From positions 62,001 through 126,000 of the forward strand of contig CAVQRU010000038.1 in the NCBI GenBank assembly GCA_963715285.1: a stretch of DNA of 64,000 nt, written 5' to 3'. Within the stretch, counting starts at the first letter, position 1. Every line of letters starts with the position of its first letter. Source of the DNA: Sva-07 sp963715285. GTDB taxonomy: Bacteria; Actinomycetota; Acidimicrobiia; Acidimicrobiales; Ilumatobacteraceae. The position numbers and the translations under genes are program-made. Of the stretch, positions 50,373 to 59,568 are shown piece after piece. The notes below the pieces were generated by a model. The model was not told the origin of the DNA. It did no database searches and worked only from the letters and a program-made list of their open reading frames with translations.

Positions 50373-51453
50373 TCAGGCCGGGAGCCGCAGTCCGGTCGCC
50401 GTGTCGAACAGGTACACACCGCTCGGTCGGGGGAGCAGATGGACGCGGTCGCCGGGACGCAGCGTGCTGAGGCCGTCGGTGCGAGCGACCATCGACTGGT
50501 TGCTGCCTTCGGCCACGCAGTAGAGGAATGCCTCCGAGCCGAGTTCTTCGACGAACTCCACCGATGCCGCCAACCCCCCACCGTCGGTTCCGCCGATCTC
50601 GAGATCGTTGGGTCGCACCCCGACCGTGATCGCGCTCGACGTCGAGCGCGGTGCGTTGCGCAGGTGTCAGGGGAACCGTCAGCGAACCGTGGGTGGCGCC
50701 GGCCTCGGTGGTCTCCGCGGTGAACAGGTTCATCGCCGGGGAACCGATGAACCCGGCGACGAACGCATTGACCGGATCGGTGAACAGCTCACGGGGCGTC
50801 GCGCACTGCTGGAGCACGCCCTTGTGCATCACCGCGACACGGTCGCCCATCGTCATCGCCTCGATCTGGTCGTGGGTGACGTAGACCGTGGTCACTCCGA
50901 GCTCGCGCTGCAGCGCGGCGATCTGGGTTCGGGTCTGCACGCGGAGCTTCGCATCGAGGTTCGACAGGGGCTCGTCCATCAGGAACACCTGCGGCTCGCG
51001 CACGATTGCACGGCCCATTGCCACGCGCTGTCGCTGCCCGCCGGAGAGGTTGGCGGGCTTGCGGTCGAGCAGGTCCTCGAGGTCGAGGATCCGCGCCGCC
51101 TCGCGCACTCGAGCCGAGCGCTGGCGCTTGCGCATCTTCTTGATCTTCAGGTGGAAGCCGATGTTCTCGGCGACCGTCATGTGGGGGTAGAGCGCGTACG
51201 ACTGGAAGACCATGGCGATGTCGCGGTCCTTCGGTGGCACGAACGTGACGTCGCGCCCACCGATGTACACGTAGCCGGCGTCGATCGGTTCGAGCCCGGC
51301 CAGCATGCGCAGCGTCGTCGACTTGCCGCAGCCCGACGGTCCGACCAGCACGAGGAATTCGCCGTCGCCGATCTCGAGGTCGAGCGAATCGACGGCCGGC
51401 GTCTCGCCGCCGGGGTAGGTGCGCGTTGCGCTGTCGAAGGTGACGGTGGCCAA
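50373..51453 (-). pseudogene. Sugar ABC-transporter ATPase (MsiK/UgpC-like), frameshifted near the 3' end
   Basis: The first about 270 codons encode a complete ATP-binding subunit: Walker A VGPSGCGKSTT, signature LSGGQRQRVAMGRA, Walker B VFLMDEPLSNLDAK, H-loop VTHDQ. After TVPLTPAQRTALDVER the frame shifts. The correct C-terminal TOBE segment (ITVGVRPNDLEIGG ... GVYLFDTATGLRLPA) continues in another frame to base 50373. The break is in a GC-alternating run near 50640; restoring two bases gives 360 residues, the family length. It appears to use a TTG start at 51453 with AGGAG just upstream. Orphan ATPases of this class energise several sugar permeases. It is either a true frameshift or a sequencing error. 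Confidence 0.8.
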
Positions 51454-51536
51454 GTGACGCTCCTGATGTCGGGGACCTCTCCCGCTGGTGCCTCCATTGT
51501 GGCCGCTCGACGGAAGGGGAGCGCGACCCGGACCGG

Positions 51537-51554
51537 GGTAGTGCCTGCACCACC
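51537..51554. promoter_or_regulatory. Imperfect inverted repeat upstream of the three-gene phosphorelay operon
   Basis: GGTAGTGCCTGCACCACC, arms GGTAGTGC/GCACCACC with one mismatch, 57 bases before the start of the gene at 51612. It could be a binding site for a LuxR-type regulator such as that encoded at 54209. Confidence 0.35.
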
Positions 51555-51611
51555 TCGCAGTCGTCCCTGGGCACTCTGTCGTCGAGCGGCACATTCGCGG
51601 ACGATGGAGCC

Positions 51612-52433
51612 ATGAACCAGACACCGCAGCTCCCACCCACTCCGAACCCACCGTCCGGGCACTACATCAGCCGAAGCCAGCTCTACGTCGCCATCGCCAT
51701 CGGTGTGACGCTCGTGCTCGCCTTCGTGTTGGCCGCCGGCGCGGCGCTCAGCTCGACGTCCACGGCGTCGGGCAGCGAGGCACTGCCTCCCGTCGTGGTG
51801 CCGGCGACGACCGAGCCGCCCGCGGAGACGGTGCCGCCGTCGACCGAGCCGCCTGCGGAGACGGTGCCGCCGTCGACCGAGCCGCCTGCGGAGACGGTGC
51901 CGCCGTCGACTGCCCCGCAACCGGCTCCGGCTCCGACACCGGCTCCGGCTCCGACGCCGCCACCGGCTCCCGATCCGGTGCCCACTCCTGATCCGGTGCC
52001 CACTCCTGACCCGGCTCCGGCTCCGACGCCCCCACCGGCTCCCGATCCGGTTCCCACTCCTGATCCGGTGCCCTCTCCTGATCCGGTTCCGGATCCGGAG
52101 CCCGAGCTCTCCCAGATCGTCGTCGAGGTCACCCGCATCGTCGGTGAAGCCTCACTGCACCTCGACGGTCAGAGGATCGATGGCACGGGCGGTCGGTTCA
52201 AGAACGGCGCAGAGTCGATCGATCGGATCAACCTCACCGAGTTGCTGGGGGACCGCACCGGCACGCTGGCGTTCGACTTCTGGAAGTTCCCGTGCTGGGG
52301 AGCCGAGTTCAAGATCGACTTCTCCGTCGACGGCGAGTCCCACCCCAGCAGCAGCCACATGCGTGACTGTGTGAGCGACCTGAACTGGAGCTGGGACATC
52401 GATCCGATCGCCGGCACGGTCACCCGCTCGTGA
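51612..52433 (+). CDS. Membrane-anchored protein with Pro-rich repeats
   Basis: A 273-residue protein. After a Pro-rich N-terminus comes one TM segment (LYVAIAIGVTLVLAFVLAAGAAL). A stalk follows with three tandem 11-residue units of TEPPAETVPPS type, then PAPAPTP and PDPVPTPD repeats. The final 100 residues (EVTRIVGEASLHLDGQRIDG ... FDFWKFPCWGAEFKIDF) form an unrecognised globular domain with two cysteines that could pair. The C-terminus lies outside the cell. Its stop overlaps the GTG of a response regulator, linking it to the phosphorelay that follows. Confidence 0.7.
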   Translation: MNQTPQLPPTPNPPSGHYISRSQLYVAIAIGVTLVLAFVLAAGAALSSTSTASGSEALPPVVVPATTEPPAETVPPSTEPPAETVPPSTEPPAETVPPSTAPQPAPAPTPAPAPTPPPAPDPVPTPDPVPTPDPAPAPTPPPAPDPVPTPDPVPSPDPVPDPEPELSQIVVEVTRIVGEASLHLDGQRIDGTGGRFKNGAESIDRINLTELLGDRTGTLAFDFWKFPCWGAEFKIDFSVDGESHPSSSHMRDCVSDLNWSWDIDPIAGTVTRS

Positions 52434-52828
52434 CGGAGCGGTCCGACGTTGCGGTGTTCCTGGTGGACGACCAGATCTCGTTCCTCCGAGCCGCTGCAGC
52501 GGTGGTCGGCGCAACCGACGGCTTCCGGGTCGTCGGTTGCGCCACGTCCGGCGTGTACGCCGCCGAGCAGATCATCGAGCGGGGCGGCGAACTCGGGCTG
52601 GTGTTGCTCGACGTGAACCTCGGGGACCTCGACGGTCCGGCGGTGCGGGCTCGTATTGCTCGGACGTGGCCCGACCTCCCGGTCGCGTACCTGTCGACGA
52701 GCGACGACGCCGACCTTCCCGACGACGCCTGGGACTTCCCGGTGATCGAGTTCTTCTCCAAGACGTCGTTCGGCCCCGAGGCGCTTCACGGGTTGCTCAC
52801 GAAGCTCGGTCGTCCAGTCGTGAGATGA
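52430..52828 (+). CDS. Single-domain response regulator (receiver)
   Basis: A 132-residue stand-alone CheY-like receiver: D13/D14 (VDDQ), phospho-acceptor D61 (LLDVNLGD) and K in FFSKTSFGP. There is no output domain. The GTG start overlaps the stop of the membrane protein gene, and it is followed 19 bases later by a histidine kinase. It may act as a phosphate sink or as an intermediate in the relay to the LuxR-type regulator at 54209. Confidence 0.87.
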   Translation: MTERSDVAVFLVDDQISFLRAAAAVVGATDGFRVVGCATSGVYAAEQIIERGGELGLVLLDVNLGDLDGPAVRARIARTWPDLPVAYLSTSDDADLPDDAWDFPVIEFFSKTSFGPEALHGLLTKLGRPVVR

Positions 52829-52847
52829 AGTCTCCTACCATGACCCG

Positions 52848-54212
52848 ATGCGAGCGCGTGCCGATCCTGTCGGCGGGGCACCCGGCCCGATGACCCGGTC
52901 GACCCGGGAGCAGTTCCGGGCGGCCGTGGTCTCGGAACAGCGAGCCTCGTGGATCGCCATCGCGTTCCCCCTCGTGCTCTGGGCGTTCGTCGATCAGGAG
53001 CCGCTGTTGCTGGTCCTCAGCGGTGTCTTCTTCGGATTGAGCTTGTTGCGTCGCCAAGCGATCCCGGCGATCGACCGTGGCGACATCGAACGATCGATCG
53101 TGCTGTTCACCTCGAGCAAGTGGCTCGTGTCGCTCGTGTTCGTGGTCGTGTTGCCGATCACCCTGCCGATCGCGATGGTCAACATCATCATGCCGATCGC
53201 GCTGGTGTCGACGCAGTTGCCGGAGCGGCGGTTCCCGCTGATGGTCGCCGCGGCGATGATGGTGACCTTGCTGGCGGGCATGGCGGGGTACCTCCAGAAC
53301 GCCTTCGAGCTCGAACAGAGCGTCGAGCCGTGGATCTGGCAGTGGCTGTGCATCGTGGTCCTCGTGGCGCACATCGTGCCGCTGAGTCTGATCGTGTGGC
53401 GGGCGAACCGCCAGCAGACGATCGTCCTGAACGAGGCGCTCGACGCCAACGCTCGACTCCGGGAATCCGACGCCGAGCTCCGGCGGTCTCGTAGCCGCCT
53501 GGTGAGCGCCGCCGACGCCGAACGGAGTCGCATCGAACGCGACCTCCACGACGGCGCTCAACAGCGGCTCGTCGCCGTGCTGGTGCAGCTGCGTCTCGCT
53601 GCTCGTTCGGCACGTCGCAGCGGCGATGTCGACCCCGACGGCGTCGACGCCCTTGCCGACGACCTCGAAGCCGGGATCGAGGAAGTCCGTCGGCTCGCTC
53701 ACGGGATCTACCCACCGTTGCTCAAGATGCGCGGGCTGGGCTCGGCGCTCACGGCCGTCGCCCGTCGTAACGGGGCGCCGACGGTGGTCGTCGACGACGG
53801 GATCGGCCGATTCGATGCTGCCATCGAGGCCGCGGTGTACTTCTGCTGCCTCGAGGCCGTGCAGAACGCCACCAAGTACGGCGGCGCCGACGTCGAGGTC
53901 ACGATCCATCTCCGATGCTCCGCGGTCGAAGACCGCGAGACGCTGATCGCAACGGTGTCGGACACCGGTCCCGGTTTCGACCCATCGGGTGCTGCCGGCG
54001 CCGGTCGTGGTCTCGAGAACGTTCGTGACCGGATCGGCGCGGTCGGCGGGGAGCTGGTCATCGAGAGCGTGATCGGAGGTGGGACCATCGTGGAACTGAC
54101 CGTCCCCGTCCCGGATCGAGCCGTCGGGACGGACCATGGCGGCGACACGGTCGAGTCCGCCGTCGAGCACCAGGTCGACGGTGCCGGATCCACCACGCGA
54201 GGCGGCCGATGA
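52848..54212 (+). CDS. Membrane sensor histidine kinase (HisKA_3)
   Basis: A 454-residue kinase. The N-terminal part has about four to five hydrophobic segments (ASWIAIAFPLVLWAFV; LLVLSGVFFGLSLL; WLVSLVFVVVLPITLPIAM; WIWQWLCIVVLVAHIV). A helical region leads to the phospho-acceptor His in RIERDLHDGAQQRLVAV (about residue 234), and an HATPase domain follows with NATKYGGA and DTGPGFDP. It belongs to the NarX/DegS-like group. The start may be 52848 or the ATG at 52890. Its stop overlaps the ATG of the LuxR-type response regulator. Confidence 0.9.
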   Translation: MRARADPVGGAPGPMTRSTREQFRAAVVSEQRASWIAIAFPLVLWAFVDQEPLLLVLSGVFFGLSLLRRQAIPAIDRGDIERSIVLFTSSKWLVSLVFVVVLPITLPIAMVNIIMPIALVSTQLPERRFPLMVAAAMMVTLLAGMAGYLQNAFELEQSVEPWIWQWLCIVVLVAHIVPLSLIVWRANRQQTIVLNEALDANARLRESDAELRRSRSRLVSAADAERSRIERDLHDGAQQRLVAVLVQLRLAARSARRSGDVDPDGVDALADDLEAGIEEVRRLAHGIYPPLLKMRGLGSALTAVARRNGAPTVVVDDGIGRFDAAIEAAVYFCCLEAVQNATKYGGADVEVTIHLRCSAVEDRETLIATVSDTGPGFDPSGAAGAGRGLENVRDRIGAVGGELVIESVIGGGTIVELTVPVPDRAVGTDHGGDTVESAVEHQVDGAGSTTRGGR

Positions 54213-54868
54213 CGGCGCTGCGATTGGTCGTCGCCGACGACAACGTGTTCATCCGCAACGGCATCGCGGCGATGATCGACGCCATCGACGACATGGAACT
54301 GGTCGCCGAGTGCGCCGACCTCCCCGAACTTCGCAGCGCCGTGGTGGACCACCAGCCGGACCTGGTGGTGACCGACATCCAGATGCCACCGACGCTCACC
54401 GATGAAGGCATCGTCGCCGCCATCGAATTCCGCGCCGAACGTGACGGTGTCGGTGTGCTCGTGCTGAGCCAATACGTCGAGCCCGAGTACGTGATGACGT
54501 TGTTCGAGAACGGCTCCGACGGGCTGGGGTACCTCCTCAAGGAGCGCGTCGCCGACCTCGACGAGTTCGAGCGGGCGATCCGGTCGGTTGCGTCCGGACA
54601 GTCGGCGGTCGATCCGAAGGTCGTGGAGGTGCTGGTCTCGTCGCGCTCACAGCGACCGTCGGAGATCGACCAGCTGACCCCGCGGGAGACCGAGGTGCTC
54701 GGTCTGATCGCCGAGGGTTTGAACAACGCAGCGATCGCCGAACGGTTGGTGTTGGGCGACAAGGCGGTCGCCAAACACATCAACGGGATCTTCTCGAAGC
54801 TCGGTCTCAGCGAGGAGGACGAGGTCCACCGGCGGGTCAAGGCGGTCCTGCTCTGGCTCTCCATGTGA
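54209..54868 (+). CDS. NarL/LuxR-type response regulator
   Basis: A 219-residue regulator: receiver with D10/D11 and phospho-acceptor D56 (VVTDIQMP), Lys in YLLKERV, and C-terminal LuxR HTH LTPRETEVLGLIAEGLNNAAIAERLVLGDKAVAKHI. The ATG overlaps the kinase stop, making a classic kinase/regulator pair. It is distinct from the DosR-like regulator at 34774. Targets may include its own operon, given the inverted repeat at 51537. The signal is unknown. Confidence 0.9.
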   Translation: MTALRLVVADDNVFIRNGIAAMIDAIDDMELVAECADLPELRSAVVDHQPDLVVTDIQMPPTLTDEGIVAAIEFRAERDGVGVLVLSQYVEPEYVMTLFENGSDGLGYLLKERVADLDEFERAIRSVASGQSAVDPKVVEVLVSSRSQRPSEIDQLTPRETEVLGLIAEGLNNAAIAERLVLGDKAVAKHINGIFSKLGLSEEDEVHRRVKAVLLWLSM

Positions 54869-54878
54869 GACTGCGTCG

Positions 54879-57014
54879 GTGCCAGATCTCGTCCATCTCC
54901 GCGGCGCCTCGTTCGATCTCGTCGTCGACACCGCGACGCCCACGCCCACCGTCGTGTACTGGGGTGAGTCGCTCGGTGCCGAGCCCGATCTCGATGCGCT
55001 CGATCGTGCGCTCGGTCGGCCCGCCGTTGCCGGAGCGCTCGGCACCGTTGCCCCGGTCAGCATCGTGCCGCTCCACGGCGATGGCTTCGTCGGCCGTCCC
55101 GGACTGCTCGGTCGGCGGGGTGGGGGAGCGGACTGGGCGCCCCGATTCGAGCCGGCAGGGCACCGTGTCGAAGCCGGCGTCCTCGCTGTGGATTCGATCG
55201 ACGACGTCGCCGGCTTGGCGCTCGCCACGGAGGTCGTGGTCGGCGACGTCCTCGGCGTTCGTCTCACCATCACCAACGTTGCCGACCGCCGCTACTCGCT
55301 CGACTCGCTGACGGTCAGTCTGCCGTTGCCCGATGCGGCGAACGAGCTGCTCCGGTTCGACGGTCGCTGGGCCCGGGAGTTCCATCCGCAGCGGATTGCG
55401 TGGGACCACGGCGCCGTCGTCTCCGAGCACCTCCGCGGCCGGACCTCGCACGAGCACCCGCCACTGCTGTTCGCCGGACCCGCCGGGTTCCGCGAATGGG
55501 TCGGCGACGTGTACGGAGTCCATCTCGCGTGGAGCGCCAATCACACGCTGCTCGCCGAACGCCTGGCCGACGGGCGCCGCTACGTGCAGGCGGGGGAGCT
55601 GCTGCACCCGGGCGAAGTGGTGCTCGAACCGGGCGAGTCCTACACGACACCCGCGGTGGTCGGGGTGTACTCGTCCGAGGGTCTCACGCCGGCGACCTGG
55701 GGATTCCATCGGGCGGTGCGGTCGAGTCCGGCGCACCCCACCACGCCGCGACCCGTGCTGTTGAACACCTGGGAGGCCGTGTACTTCGACCACGACCTCG
55801 ACCGTCTGCGCGGATTGGCCGACGTCGCCGCCGAGGTCGGCATCGAGCGGTTCGTGCTCGACGACGGATGGTTCGGCTCGCGTCGCGACGACACGTCCGG
55901 TCTCGGCGACTGGTGGGTGTCGCCGGAGGTGTACCCCGACGGGCTGGCGCCGCTGGTCGACCACGTCACGCAGCTCGGGATGGAGTTCGGGATCTGGGTC
56001 GAGCCGGAGATGGTCAACCCCGACAGCGAGCTGTACCGCGCACACCCCGACTGGGCCCTGACGACCGACGGCTACGAGCCGGTGCTCGGACGCAACCAGC
56101 TCGTCCTCGACCTCGCCAACCCCGACGCGTTCGCACACGTCCTCGGCCAGCTCGACGCGCTGTTGCGCGATCACGACATCGCCTACGTGAAGTGGGACAT
56201 GAACCGCGACCACGTCCAAGGGTCGGGGGCCACCGGATCCGCGGGCACGCACGCCCAGACGCTGGCGGTGTACGCCCTGCTCGACGAGCTGCGCACACGT
56301 CATCCGGCGGTCGAGTTCGAGTCGTGTGCGAGCGGCGGCGGTCGCATCGACCTCGAGGTCCTTCGACGCGCCGAGCGCGTGTGGACCAGCGACTGCAACG
56401 ACGCCCTCGAACGCCAGACGATCCAGCGCGGCGCGTCGATGCTGATCCCGCCCGAGGTGATGGGTGCGCACATCGGGCCGCGGCGCTCCCACACCACCGG
56501 GCGGCGGCACACCCTCGCGTTCCGGGCGGCGACCGCGCTGTTCGGCCATCTCGGTGTCGAGTGGAACGTGGCCCGCCTGGACGCCGACGATCGGGTGCAA
56601 CTGGCCGAAGCGATCGCGCTGCACAAGCGGTTCCGACCGCTGCTGCATTCCGGCGACGTCGTCCGGTTCGACACCGAGGAGCCGTACCTCGCCCATGGCG
56701 TGTACGCCGCCGACCGGACCGAGGCGCTCGTGTCGTTCGTCCAGATGACCACCGGGCCGAGCCTCACACCGCCGCCGCTACGCCTGCCGGGACTCGATCC
56801 CGATCGTCGCTACCGGATCGAACATGTCGCACTGCCCGGCGAACGGTGGGGAGTCGCGTCGACGCAACCCGCATGGCTCACCGACGGCATCGAGCTGACC
56901 GGGCGCCAACTCGCAGCCCATGGGCTTCGGCCTCCGGTGCTGCACCCCGAGTCAGCCGTGCTGCTGCATCTCCGCGCGCTCGACGTCAGAGGCGTTCGAG
57001 CGAGAGGTGTTTGA
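54879..57014 (+). CDS. Alpha-galactosidase, GH36
   Basis: A 711-residue glycoside hydrolase. The N-terminal beta-sandwich spans roughly residues 1-290, followed by a (beta/alpha)8 barrel with FVLDDGWFGSRRDD and FGIWVEPEMVNPDS. The nucleophile is D440 in VKWDMNRD and the acid/base D491 in SCASGGGRIDLE. A C-terminal beta domain follows. No signal peptide is seen, so it is cytoplasmic and would hydrolyse imported raffinose- or melibiose-type sugars. The GTG start is 10 bases after the regulator gene. The orphan sugar ATPase gene at 50373 may serve an uptake system for it (inference). Confidence 0.93.
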   Translation: MPDLVHLRGASFDLVVDTATPTPTVVYWGESLGAEPDLDALDRALGRPAVAGALGTVAPVSIVPLHGDGFVGRPGLLGRRGGGADWAPRFEPAGHRVEAGVLAVDSIDDVAGLALATEVVVGDVLGVRLTITNVADRRYSLDSLTVSLPLPDAANELLRFDGRWAREFHPQRIAWDHGAVVSEHLRGRTSHEHPPLLFAGPAGFREWVGDVYGVHLAWSANHTLLAERLADGRRYVQAGELLHPGEVVLEPGESYTTPAVVGVYSSEGLTPATWGFHRAVRSSPAHPTTPRPVLLNTWEAVYFDHDLDRLRGLADVAAEVGIERFVLDDGWFGSRRDDTSGLGDWWVSPEVYPDGLAPLVDHVTQLGMEFGIWVEPEMVNPDSELYRAHPDWALTTDGYEPVLGRNQLVLDLANPDAFAHVLGQLDALLRDHDIAYVKWDMNRDHVQGSGATGSAGTHAQTLAVYALLDELRTRHPAVEFESCASGGGRIDLEVLRRAERVWTSDCNDALERQTIQRGASMLIPPEVMGAHIGPRRSHTTGRRHTLAFRAATALFGHLGVEWNVARLDADDRVQLAEAIALHKRFRPLLHSGDVVRFDTEEPYLAHGVYAADRTEALVSFVQMTTGPSLTPPPLRLPGLDPDRRYRIEHVALPGERWGVASTQPAWLTDGIELTGRQLAAHGLRPPVLHPESAVLLHLRALDVRGVRARGV

Positions 57015-57660
57015 GCGCCTCGCGGCGGGTGAGATCGGACAGTTCGTGGGCGTCGACGAAGTTGCGGACTGCGTCGGGGTCGGTGCGGGCGTACTGACGC
57101 AGTGCCCAACCGATCGCCTTGCGGATGAAGAACTCGGTGTCGCCGGCCCGGCGCGCTGCGTAGTCGAACAACCGATCGGCGTCGGTGGCCTCCTTCCACC
57201 GCAGCTGGTGCAGGATCGCGGAGCGAGCCACCCAGATGTCGTCGTCGTCGATCCATTGGTCCATCTCCGCAGCGAGTGACGGATCGGCGCGCACGAGACC
57301 GCCGACCGTCCAGGCAGCGAGCGCGTCGACGGTGTCCCACCACGAGCGGGTCGTGACGAGGCCCCGGATGGCAGGGAGGTGGCGCGACTCGAGTCGGGCG
57401 ACGTTGGCGCCCAGCGTGTCCTGCGCGACGTACTGGAACTCCCGCTCGGGTTCCTCCCAGCAGGCGCGGGCGAAGTCGATCAGCTCGTCGCCGCTCGCGA
57501 GTTGGGCCGTCGCCATCGTCGCCCTGGTCGCAGCGCGCCGCCGCGGTGCCTTCGCACCGAAGAAGTCGAACCGGTGCTTCATGTACGCCGCCATCGTCGG
57601 AGCGGCGGCCGGGTCGGCGACCGACTCGAGTTCGTCGCGCAGGGTCTGGACGGACAGCAT
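56986..57660 (-). CDS. DNA alkylation repair protein, AlkD-like
   Basis: A 224-residue all-helical HEAT-like-repeat protein of the AlkC/AlkD glycosylase family: MAAYMKHRFDFFGAKAPRRR, EREFQYVAQDTLG, WWDTVDALAAWTVGG and WVARSAILHQLRWKEATDADRLF; FFIRKAIGWALRQYARTDP is a strong family block. It would excise N3- or N7-alkylated bases. Its last 29 bases overlap the 3' end of the convergent alpha-galactosidase gene. Confidence 0.9.
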   Translation of the reverse strand: MLSVQTLRDELESVADPAAAPTMAAYMKHRFDFFGAKAPRRRAATRATMATAQLASGDELIDFARACWEEPEREFQYVAQDTLGANVARLESRHLPAIRGLVTTRSWWDTVDALAAWTVGGLVRADPSLAAEMDQWIDDDDIWVARSAILHQLRWKEATDADRLFDYAARRAGDTEFFIRKAIGWALRQYARTDPDAVRNFVDAHELSDLTRREALKHLSLERL

Positions 57661-57753
57661 CGCCGGTCGATTCTGGTCGATCGGGCCACGGGGTCGCGTT
57701 CCGGATCACTCCCGCGTCGATGTACCGTTGGGCAGCGTGTGGCAGGTCGCCGG

Positions 57754-58245
57754 ATGACCGAACGCAAGCCGACGGGCGCCAGTTGGGCATCGTGGACCGA
57801 GCGGCAGATCGACGAGGGCCGACGGGCGGGGCTCTTCGATGGTCTCGACGGCGAGGGGAAGCCGATCGAAGGGCTCGACGGGCCTCACGACGAGGAGTGG
57901 TGGGTCAAGGCCAAACTCCGCCGCGAGGAGGTCGAGTATCTGCCGCCGACCATCGCCATCCGGCGCGAACGCGAGGTTGCGGTGGCTGCGGCGCTGAACG
58001 CTGCCGCCGAGGGGGACGTCCGCCGGATCATCGAGCAGATCAACGACCGGATCCGGTACGTGAACAGCCACACGGTCACCGGCCCGCCGTCCACCGTCTG
58101 GGTGGTCGACGTCGATTCGATCCTCGAACGCTGGCGAGCGAGGCATCCGTCGTCGGCCCTGGTGGCGGAGCCCCGGGAGCCCGCCGACGATCCGGGCGTC
58201 GCGCACCGCCGACCCGCCCGGTGGTGGCGCCGCCGTGTGAGCTGA
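57754..58245 (+). CDS. DUF1992 (DnaJ-homologue subfamily C member 28-like) protein
   Basis: A 163-residue protein matching the conserved DUF1992 domain: SWTERQIDEGRRAGLFDGLDGEGKPIEGLDG, then LRREEVEYLPPTIAIRREREVA. The eukaryotic relative is the DNAJC28-type domain, and the molecular role is unknown. A C-terminal tail is rich in Arg/Trp. The ATG at 57754 is preferred; a GTG five codons upstream is in frame. It converges on the citrate synthase gene across a palindromic repeat. Confidence 0.85.
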   Translation: MTERKPTGASWASWTERQIDEGRRAGLFDGLDGEGKPIEGLDGPHDEEWWVKAKLRREEVEYLPPTIAIRREREVAVAAALNAAAEGDVRRIIEQINDRIRYVNSHTVTGPPSTVWVVDVDSILERWRARHPSSALVAEPREPADDPGVAHRRPARWWRRRVS

Positions 58246-58272
58246 CCCACCCGCCTGCCCCTCTCCGCCCGA

Positions 58273-58329
58273 CCCCGAAATCTGCCCCGATCGACGCGCT
58301 GGGCGCGCACATCGAGGCAAATATCGGGG
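58273..58329. repeat. Palindromic repeat family 2, copy 1
   Basis: Left CCCCGAAATCTGCC, a GCGCGCT/GGGCGCGC-type centre, and right ATATCGGGG form a nested imperfect palindrome of 57 bases. It fills most of the 89-base gap between the convergent DUF1992 and citrate synthase genes. It aligns with the element at 60717. Confidence 0.75.
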
Positions 58330-58334
58330 CAGGT

Positions 58335-59480
58335 TCACGCCGTCGGGGTGGCGACGCCACGAAATCGCAGCGGGCGTTCGTCGAGCTCTTCGGCGAAGTG
58401 GGCGGCCCACCCGGCGATCCGCGCCACCGCGAAGATCGGCACGTCGGGTTCGAGGCCGGCCGCTCGCGTGAACGCGCCGAGGGCGAGGTCGATGTTCGGT
58501 TGATGCGACATGGTCCGGCCGGCTTCGGCGACGACGACATCGAGGAGATCGGCCTCGGCGGGATCGAGGCGCCGGACGTGTTCCCACAGCGGCGGGTAGC
58601 GAGGATCGACACCTCGATACACCTTGTGACCGAAACCGGGTACCGGCCGCCGCTGGGCGCGGTGCTGGGCCAACACGGCGGACGGCTCCGCCTCGGCGCA
58701 GGAAGCCAGGAATCGACTGACCTCGACGGCGGCGCTGCCGTGCAGCCGGCCCTCGATGGTCGCCAAGCCGGCGGCGAAGGCGGTGTACGGAGACGTTTGC
58801 ACCGACGCTGCGATCCGGACCGCCAACGTGCTCGTCGCCAACTCGTGGTCGGCGAGGAGCACCAGTGCGGTGTCCACCGCGTCGACGAGCTCGACCGAGG
58901 GACGTCGCCGCCAGGCGCTTGCCAGGCGAGCGGCGAATCGACCGGTCCTGAGCGTGGCTCCGAGTACCACCGGCGTCGCCACGAGCAGTCGTCGGGCGGC
59001 ATCGGCCGCCCGATCGTCGGGATGGCGTGCCGCGAGGACGTGGGCGGCGGTTGCGATTCGGGCGATCGGCGAGATGTTCAGGTCGGTGGTCGGCGCGAGT
59101 GCCCCGCGCAGCGTCGGGTCGCTCGACGGCCACGACGTGGACGCTGCGTCATCGGCGCCCGACCAGAGGAACTCGGCGACGTCCTCGAAGTGACGGGTGG
59201 CCGCCAGGTCGATCGCATCGACGCCCCGAAAGGTCAGGGCGTGCTCGTCGATGGTGGTGATGCCCGAAGCGATCTGTACATCGATCGTCGCCCTCGGACC
59301 GCTCGGTGCGCGCCGGCTCCGTTCGGCGAGTTGGTGCACCTCGTCTCGGGCGAACAGCGAAGTGCGCCCATCCGGGGCGGTGGTGCGGTTCAGGCGACCT
59401 CGGCTCACGTAGGCGTAGAGGGTCGCCTTCGACACGCCGAGGATCGCAGCGGCTTCGGTCGCGCGGATCAGCGTGCTCAC
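58335..59480 (-). CDS. Citrate/2-methylcitrate synthase with N-terminal HTH domain
   Basis: A 381-residue protein. The first 60 residues are a MerR/excisionase-type HTH (TLIRATEAAAILGVSKATLYAYVSRGRL). The rest is a citrate-synthase fold (HFEDVAEFLWSG; LADHELATSTLAVRIAASVQTSPYTAFAAGLATIEGRLHGSAA; GFGHKVYRGVDPR). The active-site His residues (ADHELATST; GFGHKVY) are kept. This HTH-citrate synthase pairs in actinomycetes with a stand-alone synthase gene, here divergent at 59569. It may be both enzyme subunit and autoregulator. The GTG at 59480 gives the natural start; the frame extends through the operator region. Confidence 0.9.
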   Translation of the reverse strand: MSTLIRATEAAAILGVSKATLYAYVSRGRLNRTTAPDGRTSLFARDEVHQLAERSRRAPSGPRATIDVQIASGITTIDEHALTFRGVDAIDLAATRHFEDVAEFLWSGADDAASTSWPSSDPTLRGALAPTTDLNISPIARIATAAHVLAARHPDDRAADAARRLLVATPVVLGATLRTGRFAARLASAWRRRPSVELVDAVDTALVLLADHELATSTLAVRIAASVQTSPYTAFAAGLATIEGRLHGSAAVEVSRFLASCAEAEPSAVLAQHRAQRRPVPGFGHKVYRGVDPRYPPLWEHVRRLDPAEADLLDVVVAEAGRTMSHQPNIDLALGAFTRAAGLEPDVPIFAVARIAGWAAHFAEELDERPLRFRGVATPTA

Positions 59481-59511
59481 GACTCCAGCTTCGAGTACTC
59501 GGTTGATCCAG

Positions 59512-59536
59512 TCAATGTTGATTCGATCAACGTTGA
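59512..59536. promoter_or_regulatory. Double-dyad operator between divergent citrate synthase genes
   Basis: Two 10-bp dyads, TCAATGTTGA (59512) and TCAACGTTGA (59527), are 15 bases apart, and between them GTTGATTCGATCAAC (59517) is a perfect 15-bp inverted repeat. It lies 32 bases from each start and is AT-rich against its surroundings. It is the likely target of the HTH-containing citrate synthase. Confidence 0.65.
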
Positions 59537-59568
59537 TTTCGGGATGACCTCGGCGGAAACTCGGGTGC

